64,000 nt of DNA, taken from positions 1 through 64,000 of the forward strand of contig NZ_BSFN01000022.1 of the NCBI RefSeq assembly GCF_027922365.1, written 5' to 3'. How positions within the stretch are numbered: the first letter of the stretch is position 1; every line of letters begins with the position of its first letter. A program made the position numbers and the translations under genes. The stretch is from Pseudomonas turukhanskensis (GTDB lineage Bacteria > Pseudomonadota > Gammaproteobacteria > Pseudomonadales > Pseudomonadaceae). The notes beneath the pieces were generated by a model that was not told the DNA's origin, did no database searches, and worked only from the letters and a program-made list of their open reading frames with translations. Below, in pieces: positions 52,731-59,802 of this stretch.

Positions 52731-53060
52731 TTAAACCGGCATTTGCATTATGTCTTGGTATGCCTGAACGAGCTTGTTGCGTACCTGCGTCACCGCCTGG
52801 AACGAAACGCTGGCCTTCTGCGACGCAATCATCACGTCAGTGATGTCCACGCCACTCTTGCCAATTTCAAAGGCTTCGGCCAGTTGGCCTGCGGCTTGCT
52901 GGGTTTCGTTAACCTTGTTGACCGCCTGGCCGAGCATGTCGGAAAAGCTCGGCGCACCGATCTCTGCCGGCGCTGGCGCAACTTTTGGACGGGCCATGGC
53001 TTCCATTTGCATGGAGCGCATTTCCAACATTAGGCGATTGAACTCGACACCCTGACTCAT
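52731..53060 (-). CDS. fliE: flagellar hook-basal body protein FliE
   Basis: The 109-residue rod-base protein that joins the MS ring to the rod and export gate has the family core PSFSDMLGQAVNKVNETQQAAG and the C-terminal VRNKLVQAYQDIMQMPV. It is the first gene of fliEFGHIJ. A clear sigma-54 promoter lies 57 bp upstream. Confidence 0.95.
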   Translation of the reverse strand: MSQGVEFNRLMLEMRSMQMEAMARPKVAPAPAEIGAPSFSDMLGQAVNKVNETQQAAGQLAEAFEIGKSGVDITDVMIASQKASVSFQAVTQVRNKLVQAYQDIMQMPV

Positions 53061-53116
53061 GACACTTCTCCGGTGACCGCAGTTTTTTGACGCAATGCGG
53101 TGGGTAACCAGGGGAT

Positions 53117-53132
53117 TGCAACAAGGGTGCCA
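53117..53132 (-). promoter_or_regulatory. sigma-54 promoter upstream of fliE
   Basis: On the minus strand TGGCAC-N5-TTGCA matches the sigma-54 consensus exactly, 57 bp before the fliE start. It would need FleQ or FleR as activator; neither gene is in the window. Confidence 0.88.
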
Positions 53133-53158
53133 AGAACAGAAGCCTGATTGGCAGGCAT

Positions 53159-53182
53159 AAAAAAGGCGACCCGCAGGTCGCC
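53159..53182 (-). terminator. intrinsic terminator after the lipoprotein gene
   Basis: On the minus strand GGCGACC-TGCG-GGTCGCC is followed by TTTTTT. It lies 26 bp past the stop of the lipoprotein gene and just upstream of the fliE promoter, shielding the flagellar operon from read-through. Confidence 0.9.
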
Positions 53183-53207
53183 TTTCCAGAGCAAGAAGGC
53201 CGCGCTT

Positions 53208-53777
53208 TTAGTGCGGGTACTTCTGGTGGAACAGCGCAATTTGTTTTTCTGGTTTTTTCTCTTCTTTCATCAGGCCGTACACCACGCGCTCGCCTTTTGG
53301 GCCACCGCCGATTTCGGTGTAGCTGAAGGTTGGCTCGCCGGTTTTGTACATGTCCATCATGTCGCCGTAACGAGCGAACACGTAGATCACGCCGTCTTTG
53401 CGAATCTCACCGTAGAACGGGTTGCCAGGCACCAGGCTCACTTCCAGGAAACGAGCAGCCGCGATGTCTTTCAGGGCCAGGTTCTGGTCTTCGGCTTTCA
53501 GGCCGAGGATGAGGGTGCGACCGAAGTTGTCTTTCTTGTCCAGCGGCTTGAGCACAGGCGCCTGGCCAGTTTGCAGGTACTGGGTAAAGACGGCGTAGTC
53601 GTCGAACACAACCACTTGGTCCTGGGTACGCACCTGATACCAATCAGTGTTGTTCAGCGCTACGTCCGGTGCCTTGGGCTTGGCAGGCGTCTGCGCCGTA
53701 CTTGCGCAGGCGCTGACAGCAGCGGCCAGCAGAGCAATGGCAACGGGTTTGATGTAACGCGACGGGGTAAACAACAT
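53208..53777 (-). CDS. lipoprotein of unknown function
   Basis: The 189-residue protein has a signal peptide and lipobox AVSAC (lipid cysteine at residue 24), a short Pro/Lys linker and a globular domain (NNTDWYQVRTQDQVVVFDDY to the end). I do not recognise the domain. It has its own terminator and lies between fliE and the efflux operon, on the same strand as both. There is no sign of link to either except position. Confidence 0.7.
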   Translation of the reverse strand: MLFTPSRYIKPVAIALLAAAVSACASTAQTPAKPKAPDVALNNTDWYQVRTQDQVVVFDDYAVFTQYLQTGQAPVLKPLDKKDNFGRTLILGLKAEDQNLALKDIAAARFLEVSLVPGNPFYGEIRKDGVIYVFARYGDMMDMYKTGEPTFSYTEIGGGPKGERVVYGLMKEEKKPEKQIALFHQKYPH

Positions 53778-53892
53778 GGCAACTCCTCATGGGTAAACGC
53801 AGGCTTGCAAACTGCCCGAGTTCCGTGACGGAGGAATTAATTTTTGATGTATGAATCATGACAATAGGCGCGACCACTATCCTTCAAATCAC

Positions 53893-53987
53893 CGTCGTTC
53901 CCGCGCAGGCGGGAATCCAGAGTCTCGTGTCTTGCTCGGTACTGCGCACAGCTCACTAATCTGGGTCCCCGCCTGCGCGGGGACGAC
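53893..53987. repeat. inverted doublet of the CTGGRTCCCCGCC repeat, second locus
   Basis: The left arm 53893-53920 reads CGTCGTTCCCGCG...GGAATCCAG and the right arm 53961-53987 reads CTGGGTCCCCGCC...GGACGACG. They are inverted copies with 40 bp between. They match the arms at 9007-9081 but face the other way (CTGG ends inside). The doublet lies between the lipoprotein and efflux genes. Confidence 0.75.
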
Positions 53988-54003
53988 GCAAGAGGGGCAG
54001 CGA

Positions 54004-55536
54004 TCAATGCCCCGCGCTCGCCTGCGGCCCGGCCTTGGCGGTGAACGGTGGTTTGGCCAGCCAGACGATCAGAATCAGTGACATAAACATCCAGCCGAGC
54101 AAGGTGAAGTAGTCCACCGTCGACAACATATACGCCTGACTGGTGACCATCTGATCCAGCTGCGTATATGCCTGTGCACTGGCCCCGCCCAAGTTATGCA
54201 GCGCTTGCTGGGTGGCCGGGTCGTAGACGTTGATGCTCTCGATCATATAGGCGTGGTGCTGATCAGCGCGGCGTATCCAGATCCAGGTGGTGAGCGAGGC
54301 GGCGAAGCTGCCGCCCAACGTGCGCAGAAAGGTTGCCAGGCCCGAGCCCTCGGCAATCTGATTCGGCGGCAGGTCGGACAGCAGAATGGTCAGCGTCGGC
54401 ATAAAGAACAGCGCCACGCCGATGCCCATAAACAGTTGCACCAGGGCAATGTGCTGGTAGTCCACATCGGTGGTGAAGCCGGCGCGCATAAAGCAGCTCA
54501 GGCCCATGGCCAGAAACGCCAGGCCCGCCAGCACGCGCAGGTCGAAGCGCGGGGCGTACTTGCCAATGAACGGCGACATCAGCACCGGCAAAATCCCCAG
54601 CGGCGCTGCGGCAAAACCGGCCCAGGTGGCGGTGTAGCCCAGCCGGGTTTGCAGCCATTGCGGCAGAATCAGGTTGATGCCGAAAAAGCCGGCATAGCCC
54701 AACACCAGCACCAGGGTGCCGTAACGGAAGTTGCGGTAGGCAAACAGCCGCAGGTTCACCACCGGGTGAGCATCGGTCATTTCCCAGATGACGAAGAAGG
54801 CCAATGCCACCACCGAAATTGCCGTGCCGATGATGATGAAGTTGGACTCGAACCAGTCCGCGTCGTTGCCCTTGTCGAGCACGATCTGCAACGCACCGAC
54901 GCCTACAATCAACGCCATCAGCCCCACGTAGTCCATGGGTTGGCGGCTGGTCACCACCGGCCGCTCGGCCAACTGCTGACGCACCACAAAGGCGGCGAAC
55001 AAGCCGATGGGCACGTTGATAAAGAATATCCACGGCCAGCTGTAGCTGTCGGTAATGGTGCCGCCGAGAATCGGCCCGGCAATGGGCGCCACAACCGTCA
55101 CCATCGCCAACAAGGCGATGGCCATCCCCCGTTTCGCCGGCGGATAGATGGCGATCAACAACGTTTGCGCCATCGGGTACAGCGGCCCGGCGACCACGCC
55201 CTGCAATACGCGAAAACCCACCAGCTCCGGCATGGAACGGGAAATACCGCACAGAAACGAGGCCAGCACAAACAGCAGCGTGGCCCACAAAAACAGCTTT
55301 ACCTCGCCGAAGCGGCGGCTGAACCAGCCGGTCAGCGGCAAGGCGATGGCGTTGCTCACGGCAAACGAGGTGATGACCCAGGTGCCCTGCTCCGAGCTCA
55401 CCCCGAGGTTGCCGGAAATGGTCGGCAACGCCACGTTGGCGATGGTGGTGTCCAGCACCTGCATAAAGGTTGCCAGCGACAGGCCAATGGTGGCGAGCAC
55501 CAGGCTGGGCGGCGTGAATGACGCTTTGGTATCCAT
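54004..55536 (-). CDS. DHA2-family MFS efflux permease (EmrB type)
   Basis: The 510-residue inner-membrane exporter has about 14 membrane helices and motif segments of the DHA2/EmrB family (LDTTIANVALPTISGNLGVS at the start, GPILGGTITDSYSWPWIFFINVPIG mid-protein, in parts). It pumps hydrophobic drugs or uncouplers by proton antiport. It is the last gene of the marR-omf-emrA-emrB operon, 29 bp after the adaptor gene. Substrates are unknown. Confidence 0.92.
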   Translation of the reverse strand: MDTKASFTPPSLVLATIGLSLATFMQVLDTTIANVALPTISGNLGVSSEQGTWVITSFAVSNAIALPLTGWFSRRFGEVKLFLWATLLFVLASFLCGISRSMPELVGFRVLQGVVAGPLYPMAQTLLIAIYPPAKRGMAIALLAMVTVVAPIAGPILGGTITDSYSWPWIFFINVPIGLFAAFVVRQQLAERPVVTSRQPMDYVGLMALIVGVGALQIVLDKGNDADWFESNFIIIGTAISVVALAFFVIWEMTDAHPVVNLRLFAYRNFRYGTLVLVLGYAGFFGINLILPQWLQTRLGYTATWAGFAAAPLGILPVLMSPFIGKYAPRFDLRVLAGLAFLAMGLSCFMRAGFTTDVDYQHIALVQLFMGIGVALFFMPTLTILLSDLPPNQIAEGSGLATFLRTLGGSFAASLTTWIWIRRADQHHAYMIESINVYDPATQQALHNLGGASAQAYTQLDQMVTSQAYMLSTVDYFTLLGWMFMSLILIVWLAKPPFTAKAGPQASAGH

Positions 55537-55565
55537 GGCACGTCCTGCGGGGTAAAGCTCAGCGC

Positions 55566-56768
55566 TTAACGCTGAGCGGTTTTAGCCACGGCACTGTTTT
55601 GCTCAATCAACTGCTGGATCAGCGCATCGGCCTGGGCCAGCTGCTGCTGATACACATTGGTTTCCAGCGTCGGCTTTTGCGGCGGCTTTTGTGCCAACAC
55701 CGGGCCGCTCTGGTCGTGCAGGTCGACATCCACCTGAGTCGACAGTCCGATACGCAGCGGGTGCTTGCTCAGCTCCTCGCTGTTGAGCACCACACGCACT
55801 GGCACCCGCTGGACGATCTTGATCCAGTTACCCGTGGCGTTCTGCGCAGGCAGCAAGGCGAATGCACTGCCGGTACCGGCACCGAGGCTGTCGATGGTGC
55901 CGCTGAACTTGACGTCGTCGCCGTAGAGGTCGGAGGTAATCTCCACGGCCTGGCCGATGCGCACTTCGCTGAGTTGGGTTTCCTTGAAGTTGGCGTCGAT
56001 CCACAGCTGGTCCAACGGAATCACGGCCATCAGCGCGGTGCCTGGCTGCACACGTTGGCCCAGTTGCACGGTACGTTTGGCCACGTAGCCGGTGACCGGC
56101 GCAATCAGCGTGGTGCGCGCGTTTTCCAGGTACGCCTGGCGCAGTTGCGCGGCGGCCGATTGCACATCCGGATGGGAAGCGACGCTGGTGTCATCCACCA
56201 GCGCGCTGCTGGTGTTCAGGCGTTGCAAGGCATCGTTCAGCGAGCCTTGGGCGGCGGTCAGGTCATCACGGGCGTGGGACAGCTCTTCCTGGGAAATCGC
56301 GCCGCTGGCGGCCAGAGTTTTGCGCCGGTTGAAGTTTTCCTGTGCCTTTTGCACGGCAGCTTTCTGCGCAACCACCTGGGCTTTCTGGCCATCGACGTTG
56401 CTGTATAAGCCGCGGACCTGGCGCACGGTGCGGGCCAAATTGGCCTCGGCGCTTTGCAGCGCGACTTCGGCATCGTTGGGGTCGAACTTGAGCAGCACCT
56501 GGCCTTGCTGCACCAGGTCGCCATCGTCGGCGCCAATACTGATAACGGTGCCGGTCACCAGCGGCGAGATGGACACCACGTTGCCGTTTACATAGGCGTC
56601 ATCGGTGCCGACGCTGAAGCGGCCATAAAAGTGGTACCAGGCCCAGGTGCCTGCGCTGGCGATCAACACCAGAACCAGCAAGCCCAGCAGCATGACTTTG
56701 CGTTTGCCTGGGTTCGCGTTCGTGCGTTCATTGTTTGCAGATTCAGAGGGTGCGGTAGGCGTGGCCAT
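55566..56768 (-). CDS. HlyD-family efflux adaptor (EmrA type)
   Basis: The 400-residue periplasmic adaptor has a single N-terminal helix (about 24-44), a lipoyl/barrel-sandwich domain split by a long coiled-coil hairpin (about 105-205, rich in Ala/Gln) and a beta-barrel domain (QLWIDANFKETQLSEVRIGQ). It joins the EmrB-type pump to the outer-membrane channel. It lies between both partner genes, 5 bp after the channel gene. Confidence 0.92.
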   Translation of the reverse strand: MATPTAPSESANNERTNANPGKRKVMLLGLLVLVLIASAGTWAWYHFYGRFSVGTDDAYVNGNVVSISPLVTGTVISIGADDGDLVQQGQVLLKFDPNDAEVALQSAEANLARTVRQVRGLYSNVDGQKAQVVAQKAAVQKAQENFNRRKTLAASGAISQEELSHARDDLTAAQGSLNDALQRLNTSSALVDDTSVASHPDVQSAAAQLRQAYLENARTTLIAPVTGYVAKRTVQLGQRVQPGTALMAVIPLDQLWIDANFKETQLSEVRIGQAVEITSDLYGDDVKFSGTIDSLGAGTGSAFALLPAQNATGNWIKIVQRVPVRVVLNSEELSKHPLRIGLSTQVDVDLHDQSGPVLAQKPPQKPTLETNVYQQQLAQADALIQQLIEQNSAVAKTAQR

Positions 56769-56773
56769 GGCGA

Positions 56774-58252
56774 TTACCTTGTTTGTTCAGACTGAGGGGC
56801 GTTGCTGGCTGGGGTGACTGTGGCGAGGTGTTCGCCTTGGTAACCGCCCCCGAGGGCCTGCATCAGTTGGATCGACAAATCGATTTGCTCGGCATTCAGG
56901 CTGGCGAGCTGGCGTTGCGATTGAAGCAATTGCTGTTCGATGGTCAGCACGTCCAGGTAGTTGCCAATACCTGAGCCATAGCGTTGGGTGGCGGTGTTGA
57001 ACGACTGCTGGGACACATCGGTGGCCCGTTGCTTGGCCACAATCTGCTGGGAGATGGCATGCAGCTGGTTGATGGTGTCGCTGACCTGGTTGAGGGCGCC
57101 GACCAGGCTTTTGTTGTACTGGGCAACGGCCAGGTCGTAGTCGGCATCACGGCTGTCGAGGTCGGCCCGCAAGCGGCCGCCGTCGAAGATCGGCAGCGAA
57201 ATGGCCGGGGCAATATTGAAGAAGCGGCTGGGGGCGCCGAACAGCGAATCACCGAGCAGGGATTGCGTGCCGGCAGCGGCGGTCAGGTTGAGGTTGGGGT
57301 AGAACTGGGTTTTACCCGCCTCGATATCCTTGCTTGCCGCTTCTACCCGCCAGCGCGCGGCCACCAGATCGGGGCGACGGCCGAGCAGCTCGGCGGGCAA
57401 TGAGGAAGGCAACGCGACGGCACTGGGTTGCAGCACGGCCGGGCGGGCAATCTCATTACCCCGGTCCGGGCCCTTGCCGAGCAACACGGCCATAGCCACG
57501 CGGGCGCTCTGCAGGTTTTTCTCGGCGTCGATCAGTTGTTCCTGCGAGCTGGCGGCCAGGCTTTCGGTTTGCTGGTATTGGTATTCGCTGTCGATGCCCG
57601 ACTGCAGGCGACGCTGACCGAGGTCGAGCATGTCTTGGGTGCGCTTTACATCCTGCTGCGCGAGATCGCGAACGATAAAAGCTTGTCCCAGGTTGCTGTA
57701 GGCACGGGCGACGTCGGCGGCCAGCGTCAGGGCAGCGGCCTGGCGGTCGACCTCGGCGGCGCGGGCCTGGCCCAATGCCGCTTCCCAGGCAGCGCGCTCG
57801 CCGCCCCAGAGGTCGAAGGTGTAATTGAAACCAAGCTGGGCGCTGCGCAGGGTGCTGTAGGCACCGCCTTGGCCAAGCGGGTCCTGGTCGCGGGCCAGGC
57901 GCGAACGGCTGACGCTGGCTTGGGCATCCACACTGGGCATCCGTGCCGCGTCGGCGGCACTGGCAGCGGCGCTGGCCTGATGGGCACGGGCGCTGGCGAT
58001 CTGCATATCCGGGCTGTCGCGCAGGGCTTCGTTGATCAGGCCGTCGAGCTGGTTATCGCCCAGGCTTTTCCACCAATCGCGCTGTGGCCAGGCGGCTGGG
58101 GACAGCGTTACGCCGTCGAGACTCTGCCCGGCTTTCAGGTTTTTTGCGTCCAGGCTGACGCCCTCGGTCTCCAGGCCACGAAAGTTGGCGCAACCGGCCA
58201 GCAGCATGGCGGCCAGCGTAAGGCTCAGGCCGGTTTTCACGGATTGCTTCAT
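56774..58252 (-). CDS. outer-membrane efflux channel lipoprotein (NodT/OprM type)
   Basis: The 492-residue TolC-like channel has signal peptide and lipobox AGC (cysteine at about 21), two outer-membrane-factor repeats rich in helix (TFDLWGGERAAWEAA in repeat one; DGGRLRADLDSRDADYDLA in repeat two) and a repeat-two LDVLTIEQQLLQSQ. The gene overlaps marR by 4 bp (ATGA). It completes a tripartite pump with the adaptor and permease encoded downstream. Confidence 0.93.
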   Translation of the reverse strand: MKQSVKTGLSLTLAAMLLAGCANFRGLETEGVSLDAKNLKAGQSLDGVTLSPAAWPQRDWWKSLGDNQLDGLINEALRDSPDMQIASARAHQASAAASAADAARMPSVDAQASVSRSRLARDQDPLGQGGAYSTLRSAQLGFNYTFDLWGGERAAWEAALGQARAAEVDRQAAALTLAADVARAYSNLGQAFIVRDLAQQDVKRTQDMLDLGQRRLQSGIDSEYQYQQTESLAASSQEQLIDAEKNLQSARVAMAVLLGKGPDRGNEIARPAVLQPSAVALPSSLPAELLGRRPDLVAARWRVEAASKDIEAGKTQFYPNLNLTAAAGTQSLLGDSLFGAPSRFFNIAPAISLPIFDGGRLRADLDSRDADYDLAVAQYNKSLVGALNQVSDTINQLHAISQQIVAKQRATDVSQQSFNTATQRYGSGIGNYLDVLTIEQQLLQSQRQLASLNAEQIDLSIQLMQALGGGYQGEHLATVTPASNAPQSEQTR

Positions 58253-58719
58253 ACGTCACCCAATCGTTCGCGGACGATGGTGTCCCCGGCTGCGAGCAGC
58301 ATCTTTTTCAGAAGGCCTTCGAGGGTTTGCAGTTCCACTGGCGTGAGGGCCCTGGTGAAATCGTTCATGGCCGCCGCACCGATGGTTGGCAGCAAGGCGT
58401 TGAGCGCCCGCCCCTCTTCGGTCAGCGCCAGACGCACCTGGCGGCGATCGCTTTCGCTGCGGGTGCGGCCAATCAGGTTCTTTTGTTCAAGACGGTCGAG
58501 CATGCGCGTCATCGAACCGCTGTCCAGCGACAGGTGGCGGCACAGTTCGGCCGGGGTGTCGTAGCCCTGGAGGATGATCATCAGCACTTTGAACTGCGCA
58601 GCCGTCACGCCGTGGGGCACCAGGTAGCCGTCCAGAATGCGGTCTTTGAGCAAGGCAGCGCGCCCTACCAGCAGGCCGATGCGGATGTAATCGAAGTTTT
58701 CGGAGGTGTAATGGGTCAT
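58249..58719 (-). CDS. MarR-family repressor of the efflux operon
   Basis: The 156-residue winged-helix dimeric regulator has recognition helix and wing in LCRHLSLDSGSMTRMLDRLEQKNLIGRTRSESDRRQVRLALTEEG (given here only to place it at about 55-105). As with EmrR and MprA it is the first gene of the operon it likely represses, released by phenolic or hydrophobic ligands. Two perfect palindromes lie 14-57 bp upstream of its start, one of them inside the promoter. Confidence 0.93.
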   Translation of the reverse strand: MTHYTSENFDYIRIGLLVGRAALLKDRILDGYLVPHGVTAAQFKVLMIILQGYDTPAELCRHLSLDSGSMTRMLDRLEQKNLIGRTRSESDRRQVRLALTEEGRALNALLPTIGAAAMNDFTRALTPVELQTLEGLLKKMLLAAGDTIVRERLGDV

Positions 58720-58733
58720 GGAATCACCGATAG

Positions 58734-58745
58734 CTGCCTAGGCAG
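58734..58745. promoter_or_regulatory. MarR operator, start-proximal
   Basis: CTGCCTAGGCAG is a perfect 12-bp palindrome 15 bp before the marR start codon. The same 12 bp recur at 58764-58775, with centres exactly 30 bp apart. Confidence 0.85.
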
Positions 58746-58757
58746 GTAGTGGCGTCC

Positions 58758-58785
58758 AATTTACTGCCTAGGCAGTTAAAGTCAA
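58758..58785 (-). promoter_or_regulatory. sigma-70 promoter of the marR-efflux operon
   Basis: On the minus strand TTGACT (58785-58780) and TAAATT (58763-58758) are separated by 16 bp. That spacer is filled by the operator palindrome. Confidence 0.7.
58763..58776. promoter_or_regulatory. MarR operator, inside the promoter
   Basis: ACTGCCTAGGCAGT is a perfect 14-bp palindrome lying in the spacer between the -35 and -10 boxes of the marR-efflux promoter. Repressor bound here would block RNA polymerase directly. Confidence 0.88.
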
Positions 58786-58934
58786 CGAAATAGTTAGCTT
58801 GCTAGCGGTTTATTTCGGATAGGTATGATCGAACCGTCCGATGAATCTCGGACGGCTTCTGGTTTTCGCGTAGGGAAAGGAGCTCACCTAAGGGCGGGGA
58901 CGCCGCTGTGGATATCTGCGCCCCCCACCGCCGT

Positions 58935-59681
58935 GACAAGCTGCTAAAGGCCATAACGTCAGCGAGTCTGGGACATCGGCCGTCAGCTAAATGCGCACTT
59001 GAACACCATGGCCATCAAAACCGCTTGAGATTTGGCACAGGCAGATGCTGCAACGCTTCGTCAGCGGTTTTCCGTGGTAACCGAAAAACCGGCCCGTGAA
59101 CTTCGCGGCATTCCATGCCTAGAACTGGAAGAAGCCGTATCGCCAAGAAAAGAAATCTGTTGCGGTCAGATGTTTGGCCATCGGCTGAAAGACCTTCCAT
59201 CAATCCGTGAGGCCGTGACCAGTTATTGCACCGGGGCTGCAGAAAAACTAAGGGCACAACAGTCTGTATGCCATCAAATCCGAGTCAGCATTCGTACCGG
59301 ATGTTTAACCCTGATGAAGCGAAATACGCAAACGGCGTAGTCCACCAACAGCCCTACCCTACCGATGACATTCGCGCTCTCGTTCAAGCTGCAATTGCGA
59401 CTTTGGACAAGGTTTTCAGGCCAGGTTTTTCCTACAGCAAAGCCGAAGTCATGTTGCTTGGGCTATACAAACGCAACGAGGTGACCCAAGACCTTTTCAC
59501 CGCTGGCCAAACATCAGCCAGCGAAAGAACCGTGGACGTGTTGGCCCGCATCAACAGCCGCTGGGGTAAGAGTTGCCTTAGACCGGCAAGGGTGCCAGGT
59601 GACCCGGAATGGGTCATGCGACGTGAAATGATGAGCCCTGGTTACACGACTAACCTTGGCCAATTACTGGCTGTTGGATGA
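58935..59681 (+). pseudogene. remnant of a umuC/rulB-like DNA polymerase V gene
   Basis: Two frames read as consecutive parts of the UmuC C-terminal half. From 58966 come VWDIGRQLNAHL, LRQRFSVV, ARELRGIPCLELEE, EICCGQMFGHRLKDL and EAVTSYCTGAAEKLR. From 59301 come MFNPDEAKYANGV, YPTDDIRALVQAA, FSYSKAEVMLLGL and LRPARVPGDPEWVMRREMMS, up to a natural stop. The gene is broken by an in-frame TGA (59026-59028, probably a former Trp), by a one-base frameshift near 59299, by a likely shift near 58965, and by loss of the N-terminal catalytic part. No umuD/rulA partner is seen. It marks the left end of an AT-rich segment. Confidence 0.85.
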
Positions 59682-59802
59682 GCTGATCGCGCGGTTCAAG
59701 CTACCATAACTGGACGTTACGCATGTACATCCATCCTGCCGTCAGGCAAGATTAGCTACGGTATCCTTATAACTCTCGCTGACTAATTCAACAGGGAAGT
59801 TC

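Noticed and set aside
58834..58855. Hairpin CCGTCCGA-TGAATC-TCGGACGG after a TATGAT box, possible small RNA or terminator
   Set aside because: The following bases (CTTCTGGTTTT) are only weakly T-rich, no -35 box fits at normal spacing, and nothing on the plus strand needs terminating there.
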